The translations under genes were made by a program, and so were the position numbers. Shown here piece after piece: positions 1 to 4,572 of a DNA stretch of 5,077 bases; the stretch's first letter is position 1; each line of letters starts with the position of its first letter. Source of the DNA: an uncultured Clostridiaceae bacterium (GTDB lineage: Bacteria > Bacillota > Clostridia > Lachnospirales > Lachnospiraceae); NCBI GenBank assembly GCA_958441075.1, contig CAUCBQ010000147.1, positions 1-5,077 on the forward strand, written 5' to 3'. The notes below the pieces were generated by a model. That model searched no databases. It saw only the letters and a program-made list of their open reading frames with translations, and was not told the DNA's origin.

Positions 1-449
1 AGGGCGCTGTTCGGCTTATTTTTGACAAGTTGGAACATCAACTGGGAACCTATGATTTTCTCACTTTATTCAACACGATTCTAACAGACCGTGGTTCTGA
101 GTTCGGAGATCCTGATTCTTTAGAAACGGGATCTGAGGGCATTATCCGTTCAAGCATCTATTTCTGTGATCCAATGAGAAGCGGTCAAAAAGGTGGTATT
201 GAACAGGCACATACCATGCTCCGCATGGTTCTGCCAAAGAAAACCAGCTTTGAATTTCTCACTCAGTGGGATCTGAGGACGATTGTGAACCATATCAATT
301 CCACTCCCCGAGAAAGTCTTGGCGGCCGCACTCCGTATGATGTCGCACTTGAAAACTATGGTATTGACATTTTAAAAGCACTTCAGCTTAGGCCGATTCC
401 ACCTGACGAGGTCAATCTGACACCTAAGCTGATTCGCTTTAACCACTAA
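1..449 (+). CDS. IS30-family transposase, C-terminal part (5' end outside window)
   Basis: This is the last 148 residues of a DDE transposase; the frame is open to the left edge, so the N-terminal DNA-binding domain and the first catalytic Asp lie outside the window. A TTG at position 30 is only an internal Leu codon. The visible part has the IS30-family catalytic core: LTDRGSEF carries the second Asp (fragment residue 29), FCDPMRSGQKGGIEQAH carries the Glu (residue 67), and NSTPRESLGGRTPYDVA is the conserved family tail in which the transposase normally ends. There are 37 residues between the Asp and Glu, slightly more than in IS30 itself. The enzyme would cut and join the ends of its own element. 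The reading frame is intact, so the gene looks recently active rather than decayed. Family assignment is firm; the exact IS name cannot be given. Confidence 0.9.
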   Translation, partial: GAVRLIFDKLEHQLGTYDFLTLFNTILTDRGSEFGDPDSLETGSEGIIRSSIYFCDPMRSGQKGGIEQAHTMLRMVLPKKTSFEFLTQWDLRTIVNHINSTPRESLGGRTPYDVALENYGIDILKALQLRPIPPDEVNLTPKLIRFNH

Positions 450-474
450 CTTAACATAAAAATCTGCTGTCAGA

Positions 475-521
475 CTGGAACTTAACAATTCACATTTTTT
501 AGATGTGGCCTGTGGAATTTA
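475..521 (+). repeat. Two outlying copies of the TGGAATTTA-like motif
   Basis: CTGGAACTTA at 475-484 and GTGGAATTTA at 512-521 match the motif that recurs near 643-696. Their motif starts are 36 bp apart, twice the 18-bp spacing of the distal cluster. They may be transposase binding sites; this is inference from repetition and position only. Confidence 0.4.
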
Positions 522-642
522 GTCTTACATACCAAATATCCAGAGGTCTCTTTTCCATGTCATAAACTCAGATATTTTATGAGAAGTTAGCTTAATTATA
601 CCAGTTATCTAAAGATTTTGCTCATTATAATTCAATAAAATC

Positions 643-696
643 AAGGAATTTTAATGTCCGGTGGAATTTACTACTGCACTGGAATTTAAAATTTCA
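643..696 (+). repeat. Three 18-bp-spaced direct repeats at the probable IS right end
   Basis: Three consecutive 18-bp units start at 643, 661 and 679. They begin AAGGAATTTTA, GTGGAATTTA and CTGGAATTTA, so GGAATTT recurs with a fixed 18-bp period while the rest of each unit differs. The cluster lies about 200 bp after the transposase stop, where the right end of an IS30-type element would be expected. A reasonable reading is a set of transposase binding sites in or near the terminal repeat. The repeats are seen directly; the function is inferred. Confidence 0.55.
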
Positions 697-703
697 AGTC
701 AGC

Positions 704-868
704 TCAAATTGCAACAGTTCAGCCATGCATCTTCTTGCCCGCTGTAAGCGTGCAAGAAGCGTCGGGCGTCCGCCCTATGAAGATTCAGACAGAAAAATTC
801 TTATGAAAACAAGCTTTCAACGCTTTTTCTGTCTGAATCTTCGCATGGCTGAACTGTTACATCAAATT
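704..868. repeat. Short direct repeat flanking the palindromic element
   Basis: TCAAATT occurs at 704-710, two bases left of the palindrome, and again at 862-868, three bases right of it. The match continues as TCAAATTGC against TCAAATTTGC with one extra T. Placed this way, the two copies could be a target-site duplication from insertion of the intervening element. The right copy also encodes the last residues of LrgB. Seven AT-rich bases can recur by chance, so the call is tentative. Confidence 0.3.
713..858. repeat. 146-bp cloverleaf-like palindromic element
   Basis: A perfect 16-bp outer inverted repeat (AACAGTTCAGCCATGC at 713-728 against 843-858) encloses three hairpins. Hairpin 1 pairs CTTCTTGC (731-738) with GCAAGAAG (752-759), with an inner CGCT/AGCG stem (740-743/747-750). 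Hairpin 2 pairs GGGC (764-767) with GCCC (772-775). Hairpin 3 is a perfect 19-bp stem (779-797 with 824-842), and its loop holds a small TGAAA/TTTCA stem (804-808/815-819). Hairpin 3 abuts the outer stem directly and the other spacers are only 2-4 nt. Folded, the result is a four-way junction. No run of T follows any stem, so it is not a normal Rho-independent terminator. It may be a non-autonomous mobile element (MITE or REP-like), a structured RNA, or an mRNA 3' end element for lrgAB. The pairing is certain; the role is unknown. Confidence 0.85.
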
Positions 869-1561
869 TGCTGCCAGGGGCACTGCAATTACTGTCATCA
901 GACCGGCCACAGCAATCGACAGACTGCTCATCGCCCCCTCAATCTCTCCCAGCTCCAGCGCCTTGGCCGTACCAATGGCATGAGCACTGGTACCAAGAGC
1001 CAGCCCCCTGGCAACCGGGTGACTCACTCCTGTAATCCGAAACACCAGTTCTCCAAGTACACTTCCAATAACGCCTGTGAGAATAATACTCATAACTGTC
1101 AGCGTAACAATGCCTCCAGCCTCTTCGCTGACTCCCATTCCGATCGCTGTGGTAATAGACTTTGGCAGCAGCGTGACATAATCTACATGAGAAAGTCCCA
1201 TCACACGGCACATGAGAAAAATGCTCACCGCACTGGAGGCCACTCCCGCACCAATACTTACAAATACCGCTTTTCCGTGCTTTTTCAGCAGATGGAGCTG
1301 CTTGTACAGGGGAATTGACAGGCATACGGTAGCAGGCGTTAAAAGCCAGCTTAAATAAGACGCGCCCCTGCTGTAAACAGCGTAATCCACTCCTGTTCCC
1401 AGAAGAAAAGCAATGATCACAGCCGCGGATACTAAAAGAGGATTTAAAAGAGCAAGCCCTGTCTTTTTTTTCAGCCAGCAGGCAGACAGGTATACTCCAA
1501 TGCTGAATGCGAGCCCCCAATACTGGGATTGTTCCAAAAATTCATGCAGTACTTCTGTCAT
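857..1561 (-). CDS. lrgB: LrgB family membrane protein
   Basis: The product has 234 residues, the usual LrgB/YohK length, and is almost entirely hydrophobic with many predicted membrane segments. Family signatures run in order: LNPLL (about 39-43), LLTPATVCLSIPLYKQ (73-88), LLPKSITTAIGM (131-142), and ARGLALGTSAHAIGTAKAL (184-202) followed by GEIEGAMSSLS. LrgB works with LrgA in the cytoplasmic membrane; the pair has been linked to control of murein hydrolases and autolysis and, in some Firmicutes and plants, to export or uptake of pyruvate or glycolate. The ATG at 1561 is preferred over one at 1594 because GGGGAGG lies 9 nt upstream of it and the gene then starts 4 nt after the lrgA stop, the usual coupled arrangement. 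The stop codon (857-859) overlaps the outer arm of the palindromic element. Confidence 0.93.
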   Translation of the reverse strand: MTEVLHEFLEQSQYWGLAFSIGVYLSACWLKKKTGLALLNPLLVSAAVIIAFLLGTGVDYAVYSRGASYLSWLLTPATVCLSIPLYKQLHLLKKHGKAVFVSIGAGVASSAVSIFLMCRVMGLSHVDYVTLLPKSITTAIGMGVSEEAGGIVTLTVMSIILTGVIGSVLGELVFRITGVSHPVARGLALGTSAHAIGTAKALELGEIEGAMSSLSIAVAGLMTVIAVPLAANLM

Positions 1562-1565
1562 CCTG

Positions 1566-1928
1566 TCATTCCTCCCCTTTCTTTTTTCCGGCATCTACCA
1601 TCTTCTGAGCCACTTTTCCTGTAACCGCCATAACGACCACTGTAGAAACAGCAATAATCAGCAGAAATGGCAGAAGCACTGCCCGCAGCTGATCTGCGCT
1701 CTCAATAATTCCTACTGTAGCCGGAATAAACATCATGCTCATGGTATCCATGAGAAAATTCCCTGTGCCCTCTACGCTTTCCAGCTTCACAGCCCCGCTC
1801 ATAAGGGCTGCTAGCATAAAAAAAAGGCCGTATACGCCTGCGGGGACAGGTAAGGGAAGAAAGTGGCTGAAAGCCTCTCCTGCCAGGGTAATTCCCAGGA
1901 TGATGCCAATTTGTTTTACATACTTCAT
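1566..1928 (-). CDS. lrgA: CidA/LrgA family holin-like membrane protein
   Basis: The protein has 120 residues, normal for the family. About four hydrophobic segments are visible, roughly at 5-20, 27-45, 60-78 and 81-105, and the C-terminal tail is charged (GKKKGEE). The conserved motif PLPVPAGVYGLFFMLAAL follows the first segment, and KLESVEGTGNFLMDTMSMMFIPATVGI matches the second conserved block. CidA/LrgA proteins are small holin-like membrane proteins that act with LrgB. The start at 1928 is supported by AGGAGGA six nt upstream. lrgB follows after a 4-nt gap, so the two are one operon. Staphylococcal lrgAB responds to LytSR and to pyruvate or oxygen status, but no lytSR genes are visible here. 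Confidence 0.93.
   Translation of the reverse strand: MKYVKQIGIILGITLAGEAFSHFLPLPVPAGVYGLFFMLAALMSGAVKLESVEGTGNFLMDTMSMMFIPATVGIIESADQLRAVLLPFLLIIAVSTVVVMAVTGKVAQKMVDAGKKKGEE
1571..1577 (-). promoter_or_regulatory. Ribosome binding site of lrgB
   Basis: GGGGAGG on the minus strand lies 9 nt before the ATG at 1561 and inside the last codons of lrgA. It decides the lrgB start in favour of 1561 over the upstream ATG at 1594, and suggests translational coupling. Confidence 0.75.
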
Positions 1929-1934
1929 ATGGAT

Positions 1935-1941
1935 TCCTCCT
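1935..1941 (-). promoter_or_regulatory. Ribosome binding site of lrgA
   Basis: AGGAGGA on the minus strand ends 6 nt before the lrgA ATG, a near-perfect Shine-Dalgarno sequence. Confidence 0.8.
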
Positions 1942-1984
1942 GATTTTTTATGTGTATTTTTTCAAACATCCTATATGCCGTCCT

Positions 1985-2013
1985 ATTCTATCACCGCCTA
2001 TTTTCAGGCGCAA
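1985..2013 (-). promoter_or_regulatory. Predicted sigma-A promoter of lrgAB
   Basis: On the minus strand, TTGCGC (2008-2013) and TAGAAT (1985-1990) are separated by exactly 17 nt. The three bases before the -10 box are TGA, giving an extended -10 element that could compensate for the weak -35. The predicted start is near 1978, leaving a leader of about 50 nt before lrgA. A palindrome fills most of the spacer and part of the -35 box (see the operator entry). Confidence 0.6.
1995..2010. promoter_or_regulatory. Palindrome CGCCT-N6-AGGCG in the lrgAB promoter, possible operator
   Basis: A perfect 5-bp inverted repeat with a 6-bp AT-rich centre lies between the -35 and -10 boxes of the predicted lrgAB promoter, overlapping the -35 box. 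This is a typical position for a repressor site. No regulator gene is adjacent and the motif does not match an operator I recognise. It could also be a weak hairpin without regulatory function. Confidence 0.4.
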
Positions 2014-2057
2014 GATCTGAAATGATAAAATACAAAGGAAATACAATTTACCCGGAC

Positions 2058-2086
2058 TTGCATTCCTGCCTAAGCCTGATTACAAT
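2058..2086 (+). promoter_or_regulatory. Predicted sigma-A promoter of the GNAT gene
   Basis: TTGCAT (2058-2063) and TACAAT (2081-2086) are 17 nt apart on the plus strand, about 34 nt before the favoured ATG. The promoter is divergent from that of lrgAB; their -35 boxes are about 44 bp apart, so one regulator could in principle affect both. Confidence 0.6.
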
Positions 2087-2104
2087 AAAAGAAAAACCAT
2101 CCGG

Positions 2105-2111
2105 AAAGGAA
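2105..2111 (+). promoter_or_regulatory. Ribosome binding site of the GNAT gene
   Basis: AAAGGAA lies 8 nt before the ATG at 2120 but overlaps the in-frame ATG at 2111, which would leave no spacing. It therefore supports 2120 as the start. Confidence 0.65.
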
Positions 2112-2119
2112 TGAATCCT

Positions 2120-2857
2120 ATGAAAATCATTTATAAAACAGCTCTGGAGCACACATGGCATTTAAAGCTTACGGATCTTTTTAATACCTGCTTTCCTGCT
2201 TCAGATTCTCTCGGCTCTCTGCCGGCAGATGCAGATGGATTCTGGCTGGCTGAGGATGAAAACGGGGAACTGACCGGCTGCCTGCTTCTCTTTCAGATCG
2301 GAGTCCATTCCTGGGAGGGAATTCCTCTGGTTCATCCATCTTACCGCAGACAGGGTATTTTCTCTGCCCTTTTAGCAAATGCCTGCAAAACGGACAGCTG
2401 CCCCGGCGAAGATGAGCTGTTTTTTTCTGTCCGTCCGTGGCAGACACAATGGCAGCAGGTACTTGAAGCTATCGAGGCGGAAAAAACCTGTGAAGAATAC
2501 ATGATGGAGTATTCCTTCGATGAAATCCCTACTGCCTCTGCGCAGTCCAAACCCCCGGTCTCAGACAGACTTACCCTTTCCTTTCAGGAATCAGAGGGAA
2601 CGGCTTCAGCTCCTCATGTGTCCTGCCTTCTCTCCTCCCATGGAAACTCAGCCTATCTGTATCAGCTGCTTACCGAAAAGGAATTCCGCAGACAGGGACT
2701 GGCCTCTGATTTTCTTCAAAGCCTCTTTCCCCGGCTAAAGGCTCTTGGCTTTTCTTCCGTCCGGCTCCAGGTATCCGGTGAAAACCTTCCAGCTATGGCA
2801 CTGTATAAAAAAACAGGATTTCATATCACTGAAACCCTGTCCTTTTATCTCTATTAA
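2120..2857 (+). CDS. Two-domain GNAT family N-acetyltransferase
   Basis: The product has 245 residues and appears to carry two GNAT-type acetyl-CoA binding folds in tandem. The N-terminal half has WLAEDENGELTGCLLL, then the motif A segment VHPSYRRQGIFSALL (about 71-85). The C-terminal half has LLTEKEFRRQGLASDFL (183-199), then RLQVSGENLPAMALYKKTGF (215-234), the typical motif B ending. The RRQG signature occurs twice, at 76-79 and 190-193. GNAT enzymes transfer an acetyl group from acetyl-CoA to amines of small molecules or proteins; the substrate cannot be read here. The linker (about 135-165) is rich in Ser, Ala and Pro. The gene has its own promoter, is divergent from lrgAB and convergent with the alarmone synthetase gene. 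An ATG at 2111 is possible but badly placed relative to the ribosome binding site. Confidence 0.85.
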   Translation: MKIIYKTALEHTWHLKLTDLFNTCFPASDSLGSLPADADGFWLAEDENGELTGCLLLFQIGVHSWEGIPLVHPSYRRQGIFSALLANACKTDSCPGEDELFFSVRPWQTQWQQVLEAIEAEKTCEEYMMEYSFDEIPTASAQSKPPVSDRLTLSFQESEGTASAPHVSCLLSSHGNSAYLYQLLTEKEFRRQGLASDFLQSLFPRLKALGFSSVRLQVSGENLPAMALYKKTGFHITETLSFYLY

Positions 2858-2873
2858 ACTGAACTCAGGAGCG

Positions 2874-2894
2874 CTGCGCCTAATCGCGGCGCAG
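2874..2894. terminator. Hairpin at the convergent gene ends, possible weak bidirectional terminator
   Basis: CTGCGCC (2874-2880) pairs perfectly with GGCGCAG (2888-2894) around a 7-nt loop. It lies where the GNAT gene and the alarmone synthetase gene converge and overlaps the stop codon of the latter. There is no T-run after the stem on either strand, so intrinsic termination would be weak; the position is the main support. Confidence 0.35.
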
Positions 2895-3593
2895 TTCTAC
2901 CCCCTGAGCCTCAATGCGTTTTCGGATTTCCAGCATCTTTTCATCTGTCCGGGCAATCACATCCGCGCATTTTTTCAGCTCTCCGCTGATCTCTCCATCT
3001 GTATCTATAAATGATTTTTTATACTTCAGTTCGTGGTCCAGACTGGCCCAGAAATCCATAGCTATGGTGCGGATCTGGACTTCTACGCGGATAAAACGCT
3101 TGGAATCAGTGAAAAACACAGGCACCTCTACGATCATATGGTAGCTGCGGTAGCCGTTGGGCTTTGGATTTTTGATATAATCCTTTACCGCAATCACCTT
3201 TACGTCATCCTGACGTACCAGCATCTCCGCCACTTCGTAAATATCATCCACAAAGGAACAGATAATCCTCACTCCGGCCACATCATCCAGATTTTTAACC
3301 ATAGATTCCAAAGATACCTCCAGCCCCCTGCGCTGCAGCTTTTCCACAATACTCAGCGGCTTTTTCACACGGGACTTGATCATCTCAATAGGATTTCTCT
3401 GGTTTTTTACCGAAAGCTCGTCATTTAAGACCTCCAGCTTTGTCTTAACCTCCCGGATAGCACAGGTGTAGTGCATCATCACCTGCTGAAACTGCCTCGC
3501 CTGGTCCAGCCAGATATCCGGCACCTGCGCCACATCCGGAACCCGGACGATGGACTGGTGAAGTTCACTGTTGGGGCTAAGATTCATATTCAT
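2880..3593 (-). CDS. RelQ-like small alarmone synthetase (GTP pyrophosphokinase)
   Basis: The 237-residue product is a single RelA/SpoT synthetase domain with no HD hydrolase and no TGS or ACT domain, the build of small alarmone synthetases. It would transfer pyrophosphate from ATP to GDP or GTP to make (p)ppGpp in the cytoplasm. Numbered from the ATG at 3593: SRVKKPLSIVEK (74-85) is the ATP-side basic motif; DDVAGVRI includes the metal-binding Asp104; NGYRSYH (146-152) is the G-loop with the guanine-stacking Tyr148; VEVQIRTIAMDFWASLDHELKYK contains catalytic Glu171. The Asp-Glu distance of 67 and Asp-Tyr distance of 44 match what I recall for RelQ (D72, Y116, E139). It has about 32 extra N-terminal residues relative to RelQ. 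The ATG at 3593 has GAGGTGG 8 nt upstream; a GTG at 3605 is the alternative. It follows mrp by 24 nt, suggesting cotranscription. Confidence 0.93.
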   Translation of the reverse strand: MNMNLSPNSELHQSIVRVPDVAQVPDIWLDQARQFQQVMMHYTCAIREVKTKLEVLNDELSVKNQRNPIEMIKSRVKKPLSIVEKLQRRGLEVSLESMVKNLDDVAGVRIICSFVDDIYEVAEMLVRQDDVKVIAVKDYIKNPKPNGYRSYHMIVEVPVFFTDSKRFIRVEVQIRTIAMDFWASLDHELKYKKSFIDTDGEISGELKKCADVIARTDEKMLEIRKRIEAQGVELRRD

Positions 3594-3601
3594 TGATTTT
3601 G

Positions 3602-3608
3602 CCACCTC
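3602..3608 (-). promoter_or_regulatory. Ribosome binding site of the alarmone synthetase gene
   Basis: GAGGTGG on the minus strand is 8 nt before the ATG at 3593. It contains the alternative GTG start at 3605, which has no good site of its own, so the ATG is preferred. Confidence 0.6.
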
Positions 3609-3617
3609 ATTTTTGCC

Positions 3618-4454
3618 CTACAGAGACTCAACTGCCTCTGCAGCCTTTTCAAACCATGGCATCTCGATGTACTCCACCCGTCCGCCGTCAACCATCTGAG
3701 CAATCTTCGGATCAATGGGGATCTGAGCCAGAACCTTTAAGCCATTCTCCTCTGCCGCCTGCTCCACATGGCTTTCGCCAAATACATGAATGTGTTTGCC
3801 GCAGTCAGGACATTCCAGATAGCTCATGTTCTCTACCACGCCCAGAATGGGGATATCCATCTTCTTTGCCATATTTACAGCCTTTGCAACGATCATACTT
3901 ACCAGCTCCTGAGGAGAGGTAACGATGATAATTCCGTCTACCGGAAGAGACTGGAATACAGTCAGAGGTACGTCTCCTGTTCCCGGAGGCATATCCACAA
4001 ACATATAGTCCACATCCTGCCACAGGGTCTCTGTCCAGAACTGCTTTACAGCGCCTGCGATCACCGGGCCTCTCCAGATCACCGGATCTGTGGCATTTTC
4101 AAGAAGCAGGTTGGCGGACATAATCTCCACACCCTCTAAGGATTTTGCCGGAATCATCAGACGGCCATCCGGTGTCACAGCAGGCTTTTCGTCTGCCACG
4201 CCAAAGGCCATGGGGATAGACGGGCCTGTAATATCTGCATCCAGAATGGCCGTGTGATGGCCCTTTCGGTTCATGCTTACAGCCAGCATGGAGGTTACAA
4301 GGGATTTTCCTACGCCTCCCTTTCCGCTGACAATACCGATCACCTTTTTTACCTTACTCTCCGGCGCCAGCGCCTCTAAAAAGCTTGTTTTATCTGTTGT
4401 ACGGCTCTCACAGTTTGCACTGCAGGAACCGCAGTCATGATTACATTCGCTCAT
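3618..4454 (-). CDS. mrp: Mrp/NBP35-type P-loop ATPase, Fe-S cluster carrier
   Basis: The 278-residue protein binds and passes on Fe-S clusters to apo-proteins in the cytoplasm, using ATP. From the ATG at 4454: a cysteine cluster at residues 4, 8, 11 and 15 (CNHDCGSCSANC), common in clostridial Mrp proteins and absent from E. coli Mrp; the deviant Walker A KGGVGKS (45-51) after IGIVSG; DADITGPSIP (72-81); RGPVIAGAVKQFW (128-140); VDMPPGTGD (153-161), the Walker B region; and VENMSYLECPDCGK, whose Cys215 and Cys218 form the CxxC that holds the bridging cluster between two subunits. The N-terminal MIP18/DUF59 domain found in many bacterial Mrp proteins is absent. The start at 4454 has AAGGAG 9 nt upstream; an ATG at 4496 would add 14 residues without family support. 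It has its own promoter and probably leads an operon with the alarmone synthetase. Confidence 0.95.
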   Translation of the reverse strand: MSECNHDCGSCSANCESRTTDKTSFLEALAPESKVKKVIGIVSGKGGVGKSLVTSMLAVSMNRKGHHTAILDADITGPSIPMAFGVADEKPAVTPDGRLMIPAKSLEGVEIMSANLLLENATDPVIWRGPVIAGAVKQFWTETLWQDVDYMFVDMPPGTGDVPLTVFQSLPVDGIIIVTSPQELVSMIVAKAVNMAKKMDIPILGVVENMSYLECPDCGKHIHVFGESHVEQAAEENGLKVLAQIPIDPKIAQMVDGGRVEYIEMPWFEKAAEAVESL

Positions 4455-4489
4455 GATATTGTTCTCCTTCCGAAATTCAGTTTCCTTTC

Positions 4490-4503
4490 CTGCCAAAGGG
4501 CAG
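4490..4503 (-). other. Small stem-loop in the mrp leader
   Basis: On the minus strand CTGCC and GGCAG pair around a CTTT loop, starting a few nucleotides after the predicted transcription start of mrp. There is no following T-run, so it is not a terminator. Such a 5' stem could stabilise the message; this is inference. Confidence 0.3.
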
Positions 4504-4514
4504 TCGCTTTTTTT

Positions 4515-4543
4515 ATTATAATCCTTTCCTCACAGAATGTCCA
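4515..4543 (-). promoter_or_regulatory. Predicted sigma-A promoter of mrp
   Basis: On the minus strand TGGACA (4538-4543) is followed by a 17-nt spacer and a perfect TATAAT (4515-4520). Predicted start near 4508, leader about 54 nt. It lies in the gap after the FliB-like gene, which argues that mrp and the synthetase gene form a separate transcription unit. Confidence 0.75.
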
Positions 4544-4572
4544 TTCCTTTGAAAGCGGAGTTTAAAAAGCAT

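Larger units (their letters stand above)
450..712. other. Non-coding AT-rich right flank of the IS30-type element
   Basis: No convincing gene lies between the transposase stop and the palindromic element. The stretch is clearly more AT-rich than the chromosomal genes to its right. It holds five copies of a TGGAATTTA-like motif (about 475, 511, 644, 661 and 679) and weak AT-rich hairpins, for example TCATAAA at 560-566 pairing with TTTATGA at 576-582, and CACAT at 491-495 pairing with ATGTG at 503-507. I infer that it is the region between the transposase gene and the right terminal inverted repeat of the IS. The exact IS end cannot be placed because the left end is not in the window. Confidence 0.55.

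Noticed and set aside
779..842. 19-bp hairpin considered as a Rho-independent terminator of lrgAB
   Set aside because: The stem is strong, but no U-run follows it on either strand; it is better explained as one arm of the larger palindromic element.
713..858. Cloverleaf considered as a tRNA, a CRISPR unit or an integron attC site
   Set aside because: There is no TTC-loop sequence, acceptor geometry or CCA end for a tRNA, no repeat-spacer series, and no attC core sites or integron genes nearby.
725..1318. Plus-strand open frame of 197 codons antisense to lrgB
   Set aside because: Its translation is low-complexity, rich in His, Asn, Cys and Arg, with no family motifs, and it runs through the palindrome and the antisense of a clear lrgB gene.
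939..1520. Second minus-strand open frame of 193 codons within lrgB
   Set aside because: It is a frame shadow of lrgB; the translation is rich in Cys, Trp and Arg and matches nothing, while the lrgB frame shows all family signatures.
3033..3428. Plus-strand open frame antisense to the alarmone synthetase
   Set aside because: The opposite strand encodes a complete RelA/SpoT synthetase domain with correctly spaced catalytic residues; this frame shows no recognisable motif.
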